Source: Cruorifilaria tuberocauda
Taxonomy: Eukaryota; Nematoda; Chromadorea; Rhabditida; Onchocercidae
DNA length: 64,000 bases
Direction of reading: 5' to 3'
Assembly (NCBI GenBank): GCA_013365365.1
Contig: JABVXU010000285.1
Location: forward strand, 1-64,000
The position numbers were made by a program, and so were the translations under genes. The notes below the pieces were generated by a model. That model had not been told where the DNA came from, ran no database searches, and worked only from the letters and a program-made list of their open reading frames with translations. Positions within the stretch are counted from its first letter, which is position 1. Every line of letters starts with the position of its first letter. This document shows positions 13,501 through 27,073 of the stretch, one piece after another.

Positions 13501-16500
13501 ACATGACATGAAGATTGGCCGGCCATTCTTTTTTAAAATATATGTTGTTTGTTTTCAAAAATATCAACTGATAATATTTTTGGAAGAGTTATTTTTCGTT
13601 TTAGCTTTTACCGATGGTGAATTAATAACGATGTTTTTCCGTTTGTATAACGAATTACCTATTGAATTGACGACACGTGTGTTACAAAATATTGTCCAGC
13701 TGAGCTCCCTTCGGCGAACATTGTTTTCAAATCCAGAGCGGCAAACATATTTGACACATATCGTCAAAGGTGTTAAAGGAATTATGGAACAACCGGATAA
13801 ACTTCGACAACAGGTATGTCGGGGAATGCTTCATATTTTAACTGTACTCATGGCTAATTACAATGTAATACATCAACAATTAATATTGTAACATTCAAGC
13901 TCAATACTTAAATGAGTGGGACAATCATAAGAAATAACTAAGAAGGGTGGTTGTACAGTACTCTCTTAATATAATTTTGTTGATTCGAATCAAAGTTCTT
14001 TAATTAAAAGTAAAATTAAAGTTCTTAAGATTCTTTGTAGGTTTTTTTAACCAGAATTATTTTACTTTTTGTTTTTATTTGAGCAATATACCTTCTCCAT
14101 CGTTGATAGCATTCTAGAGTTGTCCTATTTATATTCAATATTTGAAAAATATTTTATCTTCATCCATGTTAGTACTTCAATGCTTGTTTCTTACTACTTT
14201 GTTAAGTTTGATCCTTTGAGTGATTCGTATTTTTAGGAAAGTTTTCATGAATTTTGCCGCATTGTATCACGTTTGAAAGGAAATTATCAATTGATTGAAT
14301 TGATGAAGATTGAAGAATATTCCACGGTTATCGCTCTTTTGGCGGATTTCACTGAACAGAGTTTGCGAGTAGGTCTTCATGTTCTTCTTTATGCTCCCAG
14401 ATACAATTACGTATTTGATAGCTACTTATTCTTTGGTAGAAATGAAACGATGGTGATTTAACGATAGGCTTTATAAATCTCGCAAATCTGTGATTATTCA
14501 GCATAAGCCTTTTCCTCTTATCAGTAAATGAAGCAAATCGAAATAATTTTATTGTTTGATATAAGCTTAAGATATTTGATAAGTTCTTAAAAAATCTCCG
14601 AAAATATGTGTTAGATTTTCATTTCAGGCTTACGAATTCTCAGCAAATAGTACTTACTACTTATTATCGTTTTGGCAGCGTATGGTTTCATCGGTACCAT
14701 ACGTGAAAGCTGCAGATCCACACTTGCTCAATTTATATTGCCCCAAAATTACTGCTACTTACGTGGAAAGTCGTTTACAATATGCACGAGCTGTTGCAAG
14801 GTCCATTCATCTTTACGAACGAAACATTTTTAACAAGTAGATTTCCTGTCAATGATGATACTGTTTTTCTGTCCGTTTATGTCATTAACATATGAGGTTA
14901 TAGCTATGGCCGTAGTAATATGTGCTTATAGAAAAGCTTGTCAGCTTTAATTGTGATCACTGCGGCAGAACAATGCTGAATTAGGTACTTTCTATTGGTA
15001 GGACTCATTTTTCAAAAAAGGATTAAAAAGAAATATAGAAAGCAGTTATTCAAAAACTGGATAAGAATGATGTCTGATTTAAAAGGCCAAGATGCGCTTG
15101 CAACGAATCCTGCTTTTAGAAGGTAAACGGCACGTAAGACATGTTAAATCTTGACGGGTAGATGAGCGTTGAGACAGGAAAGGCGCATTTATCGCTCAGT
15201 TTTATTATTTTTTTTCGATTTGTTATCCATAATTTAAGTTTTTTTAAGTGGTTGAACTCTTAAATTTTCGATAAATATCGTTTTTAATTTTAAACAATCT
15301 TTAAGCTTCAATCGGCTTCTTATTACTGTCTCATCTTTAAATCGGTGCACTTTTCTATATTTCTATTTACAGGGGTGATATAGGCGATGACCCATTAGAC
15401 GACCAGGGTGCCATCCAGCAAGTTATGGAACAAATTGCAATCATTTGTCGGTGTGAATATGAAAAATCAGCAGAGTTAATTGTTCGCTTATTTGATCATG
15501 ACTACACGATATATGAGCGCTCAGCCAATAATCCGTCGGTATTGTGTAAAATTCATTTTTGAAACCATTATAAAATTTGTTCTTTAAGATTTCATGGAAA
15601 TTTTAACGAATTTCAATTGATATTTATTTTACAAAAAAAATGAATTTTTAGTGCAAAATGAACGATTAAAATTTTGCAACTAGAAAAGATTCAACTTCTG
15701 TGAAGACATGTTCTCGACATACAAAGGAAATTCTTAACATGTGAATAAAGCCTTCAGCGGAAACATTACTATGGAAAGTTACAAAACATATAACGTGAAG
15801 TCAGAGCATAAAATTTATGTTTAATTACAGTCCGTTGAAGCACGGGAGTCAGTAGCTTGTTTGACATGGTTAGTAACGATAATTGGTGCAGCAATACAAG
15901 GTCGAGCATCGTATAGTAACTGTGAAGAGCATGATGTCGTTGATGGAAATCTAATTTGCAGGTTGCTTTCATCTTGCTTTTCTTGATTACTAACTTTAAA
16001 TGCATAATTGTTCTCTATGAATTGGAAGCGAAATGTAAATGAAAATGAAATTGAATGAGAATTTAAAGTGAGAATGCTAAAGACTGTTGAAGTTTCGTCT
16101 TGCAAAAAAAGAAAACGGAACGCAGAAAATTAGAGTTTAATGTTTAACCTGTATTTTTACTTTATTTTTTTTTTTGTTCGAGTATGAAGGAAGTAATTTA
16201 AGTAGTACTTTGTTTTTAGTCATTACTTAAAAATCGGATAACTTTTATTTCATATGAAATCTTCTTCAGGGTATTAAAACTTATGGAGTTGACGGATTCA
16301 CGACTTTCAACTGGTATGTCAGGGAACTTTAAGTTGGAAGTGGCTTATCTATATATGCTAGATCAGTTTCGGAAAATTTATGTTAGTGATCAGATACAAA
16401 AAATTAGTAAAGTGTATGATCAGCTCGAGAAGAATCTTGGTTTGCAGGATGAGACTGCTGTAATTACCGTATACGCTCGTAAAATGTAAGTTTCTCACTT

Positions 16501-19500
16501 ACAAAATAGTTTTAGTAGTGTGATTTAAACCTGGTCTTTAATAATTTTCATTGTAATTTTAACCTTAACGTATTCTGTATAATTTCTTATTTTTTTTGTA
16601 ATGCTTTTATTGTTTCTTTCCCTTTCTTCGTCAGACTAGATTAGATTTTCCATGGTTTAAAAGCTCGACATCATTTCTGTTTCATCTTATTTTTTGCCAT
16701 TCTATTTCACCTAATCGTATTATTGAATGTTAAATAACATCTATTACTGATAAATGATAAAATAAAAATTATTGCAGTATTACGAATTTAAAATATTGGG
16801 GAGCCGAGGAGAAACTGGTGGATGACAGTTTAGTGTTGCTTAACGAACTTTCACTCGGTTTTTCTGCTGGTCGTCGCTTGATGAGATTGCCTGACATACA
16901 GTTGCTATTAAATAATCACTCGGTATATGTTATTTTCTATCCATCATCAAGTAATTTAGCAACATGGATTCTGTTCGGTTGATTTTAAACAGACTAGCAC
17001 TATATAACTCGTTTATACAGAAAGTATTATAGTTTTGATAAGATGAAAAACAACTGAATTAGATAATCATCATCCTTGACCATTTAAATATTTGACGTAG
17101 TAAGGGATTTGCTGGTACTAACATCAGAGAATTCATTTTTAAATGTTCGATCTATTTCGAACTGACAAATTTTGATTTTTCATATAATTTTAATAGAAAA
17201 TTCTTCTGTTATCTTTCAATTTTTCATTAATTTTAATTTCAAGTGTGAACATTTCTCGTTTTTATCTTCGGAAGCTGATTTGGTGACAATGCGATCACGG
17301 ACAACATTTTATGCTTCTTTGATGCGGTTGTTGTGTTTAGATTTAAATGACAACGATGCAACTTTCTATTCATTTATGCAACCTTTAACAGGTTCTTTCT
17401 TTTTTTATTTGATCTACAACTAAAAAAGTAGAATTGGAATTGTTAGTATATGCTTCATGGTAAAGGTTGTAGATAAGTACAAAAGTTTTCCAGAATAGGA
17501 ATTGAAGCTCATTAAACCTGTAGTACGTAGTATTTTTATCTCTCTTTTTAAACAATAATTTTTTGTTATTAGCTCTGCATGTTACATCTTTCAATTATCA
17601 TACCATTTATAACCATAATTTAATACATCAACTAGTTTTTCCCGCATATTTTCGAGGGAATTCTCTACAACGACCTACCGTAGCATGCTGCATGCTCACA
17701 ATCACTTTGGAAGGGTTTGAGGCTCATCAATTCTAAAATCTTTAGTCATAAATAGAAATGTCGGATTATTAGTTGGCATTTTATTGACTGTTATTTATTC
17801 GCAATCAAATTGAGTTTTAGATGCTGTGCGAGAAATTTATGATGTTTTTGCGATGAGTGCACCAACTGTTGATCAGGAACGTGTTAAGGTTTGTATTAAT
17901 TTGTTTATCAGAATTCCCATTGGAAAACGATGAGGCGTTCTTGATAGCTGTGTCCTTAAAACATCTTGCTCCATTTACTTAGTAGTGTTATTTCTCATAT
18001 AATTTTGCTGCAACAAGGTTTATGTAATGAAAGTTTGCAGTTTTCATGTATTTCCTACCATTGAAAAGTGGATATTATTCCTAGAATATATAGAATATGC
18101 TAAATTTGTTCATTATAATTTTTTCGGGACATTTTGTAGCGTGCTGTTGTTGGTCTTTGTCGGGATCTTCGAGGGATCTCGACAGCATGTAATGCGAAAT
18201 ATGTTTTTTCAATGTTATTCGATTGGATGTAAGTTTCGAAATCTAATTTACAATTTCTGAATGATACCCAAAGTATAACAGTAATACGAAACGTTCGAAA
18301 ATCATTGCTTATTGAGTAGAACAGTGTGTGGCGCGGTTACTCAAATGCTTGAATTGATCGTATAAAGTTGACGAATTTAAGTAAACAGAACCACTTGTAG
18401 CATTTAGTTTAAATATTTATTCTCATAATTTTAAGTTATGGGGAAAGAACTGAAACGATTTAGATTAAATATATTTTTTTAAAATAATTTCAATAAGCGA
18501 CACTATTTTAATGAGTCCTTCATCAACCTAGATATTTTTTTGATTTACCTTTAGTATTCTAGTTAATATTATCCATGAACAAACTGTCGCCTGTATGATG
18601 TGTATTTTCAATAAGTGCACTGCGTATTTATTTGACAGAACAGGCTTCAAATGTCTTCAAATAAGATTAATATGAAATTATATAGATCAGTTTCTTTGAT
18701 TAGTTTTCTGCTTTACACTATACGTTCTTTTTTTTTAATTTGAGATGTTAGATGGAATTATCTGAAATTTTAAGGTACCCAAACGTATTTTCAATTTTGG
18801 TTCGATCAGTGGATGTTTGGGCGGATTGTACAGAGGTGGTTAGTCCAATACTGAAATTGTTAGTAGAGTTGTGCCAGAATCGTCAACAGCGATTACAATT
18901 TGAGATGTCATCGTGTAGTGCTGTGTTGTTATTTCGTGAAGTATCAAAAATCATCTGTACATACGGTTAGTAAATGTTTTGCTGTGCGCGCAATTTCTAA
19001 TAACATCTTCAATACTAACTTTCCATTAGTCTTTTTTTTTTGATACATTGAATTGAAAAAATTATCTACGACATGTTTCCTAATTTTTTCAGGTACAAGA
19101 ATGTTGGCTTTACCTAAAGTAGTTCCTGAAAATGCCTATAAGCAAAGGTATAAAAATATTGGTACCGTTTTTTCTATATTGAAAATGGCTTTAAACGGTT
19201 CATATATTCCGTTTGGTGTATTTCGATTATATGGTGACACATGCCTCCAAGATGCCTTAGCAATGTTTGTGAAGTTCCTCATGTATATACCGGAGGCGGA
19301 ATTTCAGGTAAGTCTTGTGAAAAATAATGAAGAACTGGTTGAACTTAGTCTGTACACTGAGCTGCAGGTTATAAATGTTGATTATCAACTATAATTGGAG
19401 AGCTTACAGAAAGAATTCAGTAATTAAGAGTTTTATTCAAAGTAGATTTATGACCGTAAATTCATCAATTTATTGGAATTACAGGCATTTAATATTTTGC

Positions 19501-21442
19501 TTTTTCTTTTTGGTGATTTATTTCTGTCATGTTTGTGTGAATTTTCCATTTAGGTTTTATTTTTATTTTTTCAGTCTTATTCAAAAATTATCCAGAATTT
19601 CCATTGGTTATTGGAATCGATTGCGCAGAATAATATGTGCTTCTTATCAAATATTAAACCGGAAGTATTCGTGGTTTTAATTCGTTATATTGAGCAGGCA
19701 ATTGTTTCATTTGATCCCATTGTTGTAAGTTTTTTTTTTCGAGATTTATTATTTCTTTCCACATTGTTTCATTCAGAAATATATGATTTTATGAAAAACT
19801 AAATCTCCTTATCTTGATTTTTGAGCAAACAACTATGGTCTAGAAACGGTTTGAAACATGAGTAACAGAAACTGGAATTCAGTTCACACATCTAGTTTTT
19901 ATTGTTGAGTTAGCTTTTTCTCTAATTATTTCACTTATTTTGGTTTGAAATCTTTTGATATTGAAGTTATAATTTCCCACGCTTGGTTCAGGTAACAGCA
20001 TCATGTTCAACTCTGGACCTAATATTAAATTATCTATACCGTCGGTTAACACGCACAGCTCCGCCTCGAACTCATGTTGGTGCTGAGGCAGAGGGAGAAA
20101 ATTGCATACGTGCTCTTGAAGCTCAACCATCTTTATTACCTCAGGTTAATCTTATTTTATCAAAGCACCAAACTTTGGTGAATAAGCTGATAAAAAATAG
20201 ACTTGAAAGAAGTAGTTATTCTTGGATGTGAATATTTTCCCACAAACATACTTTTCCTCCAGAGTTTACTCCTATGTATCCGGAATTTGTATATTCCATT
20301 TTCATAATACTGATTGTTTTTACATAAATGTTTTATTTATCATCTTTATGAACAGTGTCGATTACTTTACTGATAAGTTGAAGCAAGCACAATTATGTCA
20401 TTCTTTGGCAAGCCTCATTGGTAATATTGATCAATTTTCGTTTAAAATTCTATTTATAAATTACACATTTAAGATGTTATCAACGATATTGAATGCTTCG
20501 TTGTTCGAAGACGTCAAATGTCAGTGGTCATTGTCACGACCCTTACTTGGCTTGATTTTACTACAAGAGGAATGTTTCCAGCAATGGAAAATGGAATTAT
20601 TAGCGAACCAACCACAGGATAAACGTGCTGCATTTGAGGAGGTTGGCTTTTAATGATTCTTACATTAGGTAATGTGATGATTCAAATGGATTGATGGGAT
20701 GGAATAAAATAGATAAATAAAACAGATAAAATGCTTTTAGGCATATATATGTAAGATTCAGCAGAATAATGGAATGACATCAAGTGAAAATTTATCGAAC
20801 ATATGTTTGATTGATTGTCTTTTTTATCATCTTTCATGTTTTTCTTCTCTGGATCATCATCCTAATTTGCTGCTGCCTGCTCACTTATATATGCTCGTTC
20901 ATAAAAGTGTATAAGTCTCCCTCCCATGTTAGGCAATTTCAAGTTTTCCGATTTCATTTTTTAAGGCTTTCACGTCTTTAATGGACGGCGTAGAAAGGAA
21001 TGTAAGTACTCGAAACAAGGATACATTCACACAAAATATGAATATGTTTCGGAAGACGGTAAGTAATCATTGTATCTTTTTATGTATATCTGTTTATTTT
21101 GCTAAAGCATCGTCCAGTCAAGATTTTGTTCGTGGAGATTTCTTTTTTTTACTTTTTCCTTTCTCATCGTTTTAAAGTATTTTCAGTTTTTGAACATGGA
21201 GATGTGGCTAAAAATCAATTTTTTTTTGATCACTGTGCAACTCTATCTATTTATTTAAATCAGTCCAGCAGAATTTTTCGATATAATTTTACTGTTTTCT
21301 GTTTTCATTTTTTGCTTTTTCTTTACATCAAATATATTCATAGTATATAAAATCTGCTATATAAATTCAGATCCAGGAAATTATCAAAGGTGACGTTATG
21401 TCAGCGGTGCAACCACTTCCTGTCGCTGATATGATGTCGTAG
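10580..21442 (+). CDS. XPO7: Exportin-7 (RanBP16) homologue
   Basis: Importin-beta family nuclear transport receptor, a HEAT-repeat protein binding Ran-GTP and cargo. Exons: 10580-10597, 10925-11062, 11420-11510, 11914-12089, 12280-12345, 12990-13127, 13217-13343, 13605-13813, 14237-14368, 14628-14800, 15373-15538, 15831-15961, 16270-16485, 16778-16922, 17244-17391, 17821-17888, 18140-18228, 18775-18965, 19093-19307, 19575-19724, 19992-20144, 20474-20641, 20966-21058, 21371-21442. All phases agree and give 1090 residues against 1087 in human. Colinear blocks include [18 protein letters not shown] (importin-beta N domain), [34 protein letters not shown]-like [72 protein letters not shown], and the final DMMS. 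The six-codon first exon is inferred. Introns 14, 17, 21 and 22 end in AAG. Confidence 0.95.
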
Positions 21443-23985
21443 TGATTTCGAAATTTCTATTTTCACTACACTTTTACCATTCTTTCCTTCATATATCTGC
21501 TTCTCGATGGGAAAAAAGAATGGAAATTGTTGCTGAATTTATTCATGGCTATGGACATATGGGTTTTTGAACTAATGACGCTTATATATCGACTTTTTCA
21601 GTTCTTTAGTGGCGTTTCTATTTCTCATATATTCATATCCAGTGATTATGTTGTTGTAATGGACGATCATTGTTTCAGTTTGTAAACATAAAACTGTGTA
21701 GTAAATTAGATAGAACTTGTAAGAACAAGTTCTTGAAATATTTGGAAATGCCTTATTTTTGTTTCTATTAGCAGATTATCTTCCGACATATCATATTTTG
21801 AGAAATATCTTTGTGTGATATTTTTCATAGGAATTTACAATATGCTTGCTGTTTTATCAAAGCAGAGTGCTTTCAAAAAATTGAAAATTTTCTCACTACT
21901 GTTTTTAATTTGTTTTTGATATTGAGAGTTAGCCAGAAAATATATTTTGATTCTCTCAACTTTGTGGCTGAGTACCATGAAATCGGATTTTTGTTCTGTA
22001 GTCGAAAGAAACTGTATTTAGTGCTTACTTTGTACGGGTTATTTTAGATGTGCATTTGGATCCTGTACTTTTATACTTCTTATTGCTTTGCAATTGTTCA
22101 TTATATTTTTTTAGACTTCTTCGTTATGTCCATTTTGATGCAAATATATTGAAGGTACAATATCTTGAATTCGACACATCGAGGAAGGAGGGGCATGTTT
22201 ATCGTTTCCTCCTAAGATGTACGTTTACATCATAGAATTTATTCATTTTATTATTAAGCAATAATGTATATTAAAGAAACACTGGAAAAAAAACTTGCTT
22301 GAACTTGCTTTTGCTACTGTTGTAGTATTTTCTTCTTATGTGAATGTTAGTTAAATTTGTACGAAAGAAAGTTTACAACATTTTTCATTTCTTCGTATCG
22401 GTAAAGATATTAAATTGTGCTAACAATGAATAATCATAGGCAAGAATTTTTATTACTGTAGCTCTAGCATAGATGGAAGTGTTCAAGCTAAGGTATATGT
22501 TAATATTTTTCTATATTTTTAGGTTCTGTTTTGCATTTTGTTCACTATTGTTTTTTTTGTTTTAAAAAACCGCTTTGGGCGATGAACTGTTAGCTTTATT
22601 CGCTTCATTCAGTTGTGTTCATTTTTTTGCCCTATATTTAAGTGCTCAAAGTTTTACAGAAAATTTTTTGAGGATTTACGATGGTTGTGATGGTACTACA
22701 ATGCGCTTGCATTGTTAGTAGATGAAGATCATTTTTTTATTAAAATTTGAAAAGAACGTGTTGTTGGGATTCAAATTTAATTGGCATGAGTTATTAATCT
22801 AACGAATTAATGATGCAAGTGTGATTTTATGGCGCTAAATGCAAGTGTTTGTAGTCCTATAAGTCTGAAAGTATAAGTAATACAAGTTGCAGAATTGCAG
22901 AAAAACGGATGTTTACGGCTTCTATGCGTTTACCAGCTGTTATTTTCTGTTAGTAGAAACGGCGATAAATACCTTAATCTCAGTCAATTTGACAATTTCA
23001 AATATTTTGTGTTTTAATCTGAATGTTTCTTTTTTGTTTTTCTTCCATTCCTTATTGCTTACGTATCGTTTCCTTCTACAACTGGCTTTATTTTTATTTC
23101 TTAAGTTCAGTGGTTTTTTTATTTCTCCCATTATTAATTAACTGTTTGTTTATCTGTAGCATAAAAAATCTCAAATACATACTATTTTTGTTGTTTCACT
23201 TTCAACAGTAAATTTGTGTTATTTCAGTCAATAGTGTCTTTATCAATGATAATTCTTTTTCCCGAAAATAGTAGAAGATTTTATACGAAATTACAAAGCA
23301 TGGAGAAGAGAAAACAAATGTTATCACTTTAAGCACTGTTGATTGGAGCGGATAGGGAATTCAGCCAATTAGTTTTATAGTTTCTGTTATATTCGAAATC
23401 AATAATTACAATAAATTCTGAAACAGATCATTGAAAAGTTTTAACAGAAATTGTATAATTGCTTTTTCGTATGCACTAGAACTTTTCCTTCCCGAACGTA
23501 AGTCAGAATATTTTCTCAAGACTTATTGTCTTAACTCGAAAAGTAGTAACTACTGTTTATCGTTAAAATTCAATAGTATCACATGCAGTGAAGCTTGATG
23601 CCACATCAATGATAGTCATAATAATTATGAAATATTCACAAGATAAAAGAATATTTACTGTTACAATCATTAAAGTCTGTAATTTCCATCGTTGCTACCA
23701 GTGATTCGATCATTTGATCAGTATCATCTCGGAATTAATTATCAATAATATATAACAATTTATTATTCTTGTAATACTGAAAAACATCAGGTATTTCAAT
23801 GAAAGTTCAATCTTTCCACGGGAAAACTTCATGAACTCTTTCTCTGATAACCTCCAGATGACCCGGGAGAAAGCTCTCTCTAATTCCTCCGCTCTCGGCT
23901 GAAACCTTACCATCACTCTCGCCATTCTTCATCACCCATCTACACGACACAACGGCTGCTTTAACAGACTCGTACGTATGTGCCC

Positions 23986-24048
23986 TATGTGTGTGTGTGT
24001 GTTTGTGTTTGTGCGCGTACATGTGTATGTGTGTGTGTGTGTGTGTGT
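23986..24048. repeat. (GT)n-rich microsatellite
   Basis: Mostly GT dinucleotides with interruptions (TTTGTG, GCGCGTAC). It yields long false open frames of Val-Cys or His-Thr repeats on both strands. Confidence 0.9.
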
Positions 24049-24093
24049 TGTCTGCACTGGTAGCAATAACAACAACATGATAGAGATAGCTTT

Positions 24094-24131
24094 TATTGAG
24101 AGAGGAAAAGAAAGAAAGAGAGAGAGAAACA
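24094..24131. repeat. GA-rich purine tract
   Basis: GAGAGAGGAAAAGAAAGAAA followed by GAGAGAGAGA: a polypurine simple repeat about 50 bp after the GT run. Confidence 0.75.
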
Positions 24132-24290
24132 AGTATGTATGTCGATTTCTCTGGCTATTTCAAATTTGTTGATGGTACTTCTTTGGCTTGCTTTTTATTC
24201 AGAGGGATACTCTCTTTGCCTATACTCTCCAAATTTACCTCTTATACATCCATTTTAAGCTCTCAGAATTCAACGCTCATATATCCTTCA

Positions 24291-24679
24291 CGTTTACGCT
24301 CTCGAAATACATCTCCGTTAGGTTTACGCTTCTGAAATACATGTCCGTTACGTTTACGCTCTCGAAATACTTGTTCGTTAGGTTTACGCTTCTGAAATAC
24401 ATGTCCGTTAGGTTTACACTTCTGAAATACATGTCCGTTACGTTACGTTTACGCTCTCGAAATACATCTCCGTTAGGTTTACGCTTTTACTAAAATACAT
24501 GTCCGTTACGTCACGTTTACGCTCTTGAAATACATCTCCGTTAGGTTTACGCTCTCGAAATACTTGTCCGTTACGTCACGTTTACGCTCTTGAAATACAT
24601 CTCCGTTAGGTTTACGCTCTCGAAATACTTGTCCGTTAGGTTTACGCTCTCGAAATACATACCCGTTACGTTTACGCTG
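24291..24679. repeat. Minisatellite, 30-bp unit, about 12-13 copies
   Basis: Head-to-tail copies begin GTTTACGCTCTCGAAATAC and end CATCTCCGTTAG. Variant positions are shared between copies: CTCTCG or CTTCTG, ACAT or ACTT, CTCC or GTCC, TTAG or TTACG. Some copies carry 5 extra bases (CGTTA or CGTCA), and one holds an insertion near 24485. Similar short sequences flank the array: TCAGAATTCAACGCT at about 24262 and TCAGAACTCAACACT at about 24680. Because 30 is a multiple of three, one frame stays open for several units; this is not evidence of coding. Confidence 0.95.
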
Positions 24680-26878
24680 TCAGAACTCAACACTAATTTC
24701 AAATGTGTAAAATTATTTCCAAAAATTAGTATTGAATATTTTAAAGTTAATAAAAATTAAAGTAAACAAGAATTTTACTCGTTTAATCATCACATTATTT
24801 CATATGATATAATTTATTTTCATTCTTAACAATCATTTTGGCTCCATTCTTTTTCCGTTTCTTTTTTTATTTTTGGAATTTTTGAGTAATGACTTTTTAA
24901 TTGAATTTTTTAAAATAGCTTTCTCTTCTCATTCTTCATATGTTGTCATTTTAACTGCAAATTCTTTAATGTTGTTAAAAATCTTTCTTTTTTTTAAAAA
25001 CAAAATTCAATTTATTGCAATTTGAGAGCATTGAGAGAGTGATGGAAGACAGATGAGAAAGATGAAAGATTATGTTATTTGATATACATAAACATTGAGG
25101 CATTTCAAGAGTATGTACTTATTCCGAATATAATAAAATTTTATGATATAATCAATTCATTATAAGAGTAAGAGTAAAATATTAAAATGTTTCGCATTAT
25201 CATAATCTTAAAGGGTAAATTAGTTTAAAGCATTTTTTTACCATTTTTTATTTTTGTCCTGTAAAATTAACTCATGCAAACAGTAATGTATAATGTGTTT
25301 TAAGTTTCAAAACATATTTTTGATGGTGAAGTCGGCCGTTAACTTTTATTATCGTTTATCAGTAATATCGCTTATCAATAACAAATGTTAGTAGCTGAAA
25401 TAGACAAGATTAATGTTTTGGGAGGCTTACGTTTCAAATAATTTACATATATTTATGTATTTTATATATTGAAACAACCCTTCTAATTCTTTCCATTTTG
25501 TATAACCGAATCCGGAATCGTATACTTAAGCTATTAATTAACTGGAAGAGAAGGTAAGAGGATACAGGAGGAATAATGCCTAGCACATAAATATAGCTAT
25601 AATTATAACTTATTCATTCTGTTGTATTTGTTTATTTTCGTCTTTTTTTGTTTGTTTTATTTCTATTTGATTAAAATATCAGAATTTATTTAATTTGTCA
25701 ACTTAAGTTCCTTACATTTTGCTTACTTATTTAATCACCTATCTATTCCATGGTTATATTTCAGGCAATTATGGAAAAGGTAATAATGCTTCCTTAACTA
25801 GTTAGTCATTTTAGTCATATAAAATGTTTAGGTATTATATTTATAAATTGTGATATCTCTCATGATATTCATGCTTGATATTATTATATTGTTTTATCTC
25901 TTTTGAGTAAGACTTTTCCTTTATTTACTTATTTTTGCAGTTTGTCTAACTTTAGCTTTTAGTATAATTATTATTTCTTATTTATTTTATTTCATTTTTG
26001 GTTTTTATTGTTTTATATGAATTGTGATTTTTTTTTACCTTGTTACTTTTCTTTGTGATAAAATTAATATCATTACATTTGTGGCTAATTAATTACATCA
26101 TTCCATTAGTTGCTAAGTAACAGAATAGAAATTACTAATATTATAGTGAGGAATATTTCATTTTCTAACACACAAATCTCAGTTTCAGTTATTTTTTTAG
26201 TTTCAGTTTATTTGTTTGAATCATTTACTTAGTATTATTTAAATATTAAGTATTACTATTTACTACAAAAGAAATATTTAGTAATAATGCAAAGAAGATC
26301 TTTAATGTTTCTCTTCGTTTTCTCTCAAAGTTTTTGCAAAAGTTAAAGTGGGAGTGACAATTTTGAAAAATTTTTTTCCTTGATTTATTAGATTTATTAG
26401 AATGGATTTTGGATAAAAAATAAAAATATTTTAAATATATCTGCAAAAGTTGTTGAATTTTCTGAAAAAACTTAGCAGAATTTTGATTTTGGAGCAAATG
26501 GAAGTCTATTTTTATTTTTTGTTTTTAATAACGATAATCATTAGCATTAGGATTAATTTTAATAAGCTTTATCTTATTTAGTCTTACTTTACCTTACCTT
26601 ATATTCATATTACACAATAATAATATTTCTATTTCTTCTTCTTACTATTTTGTTATTATTGTTATTAATAGATTTACTAATAAGCCAGAAGAAATATTAT
26701 ACTTTTGAATACATGTATTATATACTTCAGTGTAATTTATTAATTCATTTTCGTCCCTGAATCGTTGAAAAGTTTGATTTCGCTTATTCTTTTCTTATGA
26801 AATTTTTTTTTTAATTTTCTTTTTTATTTTAATTTAAATTTATTTGTTCTTATTATATTTTAATTTACTGCAAATCAA

Positions 26879-26916
26879 CAACGTCAATTATCAATTATCA
26901 ATTATCAATTATCACA
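26879..26916. repeat. Short tandem repeat of ATCAATT (7-mer)
   Basis: About four perfect copies of a 7-bp unit (TCAATTA phase) immediately followed by ATCACATTTATCAG. It lies about 160 bp upstream of the TPM-domain gene start. Confidence 0.8.
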
Positions 26917-27073
26917 TTTATCAGTTCAATAAATTGAGTAGTGAAATTAGAAGCATTTCATATCATACTCATTAGTTGTTTCTAATAGTCTGATTTTCCG
27001 ACCAAATGATTTAATCGAATTAAAAAAATTTTTCCCTTTCTGATTATTTTCATACTAATTGATAATTTTAGTG

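Larger units (their letters stand above)
21443..27073. other. Intergenic, 5.6 kb, repeats but no gene seen
   Basis: No exon-like segment survives inspection; long open frames here are Phe/Leu-rich products of T-rich DNA. A more GC-balanced patch at about 23830-23975 is followed by a GT run, a GA run and a 30-bp minisatellite (listed separately). The last part before 27074 should contain the promoter of the TPM-domain gene. Confidence 0.5.

Noticed and set aside
22887..23211. Phe/Leu/Ser-rich frames after the exportin gene
   Set aside because: Composition expected from T-rich intergenic DNA; no splice-bounded similarity.
24188..24493. 101-codon open frame with a ten-residue repeat
   Set aside because: The 30-bp minisatellite keeps any stop-free frame open; the repeat drifts in frame where 5-bp insertions occur.
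24291..24679. CRISPR-like array
   Set aside because: There are no unique spacers; copies are directly adjacent and the genome is eukaryotic.
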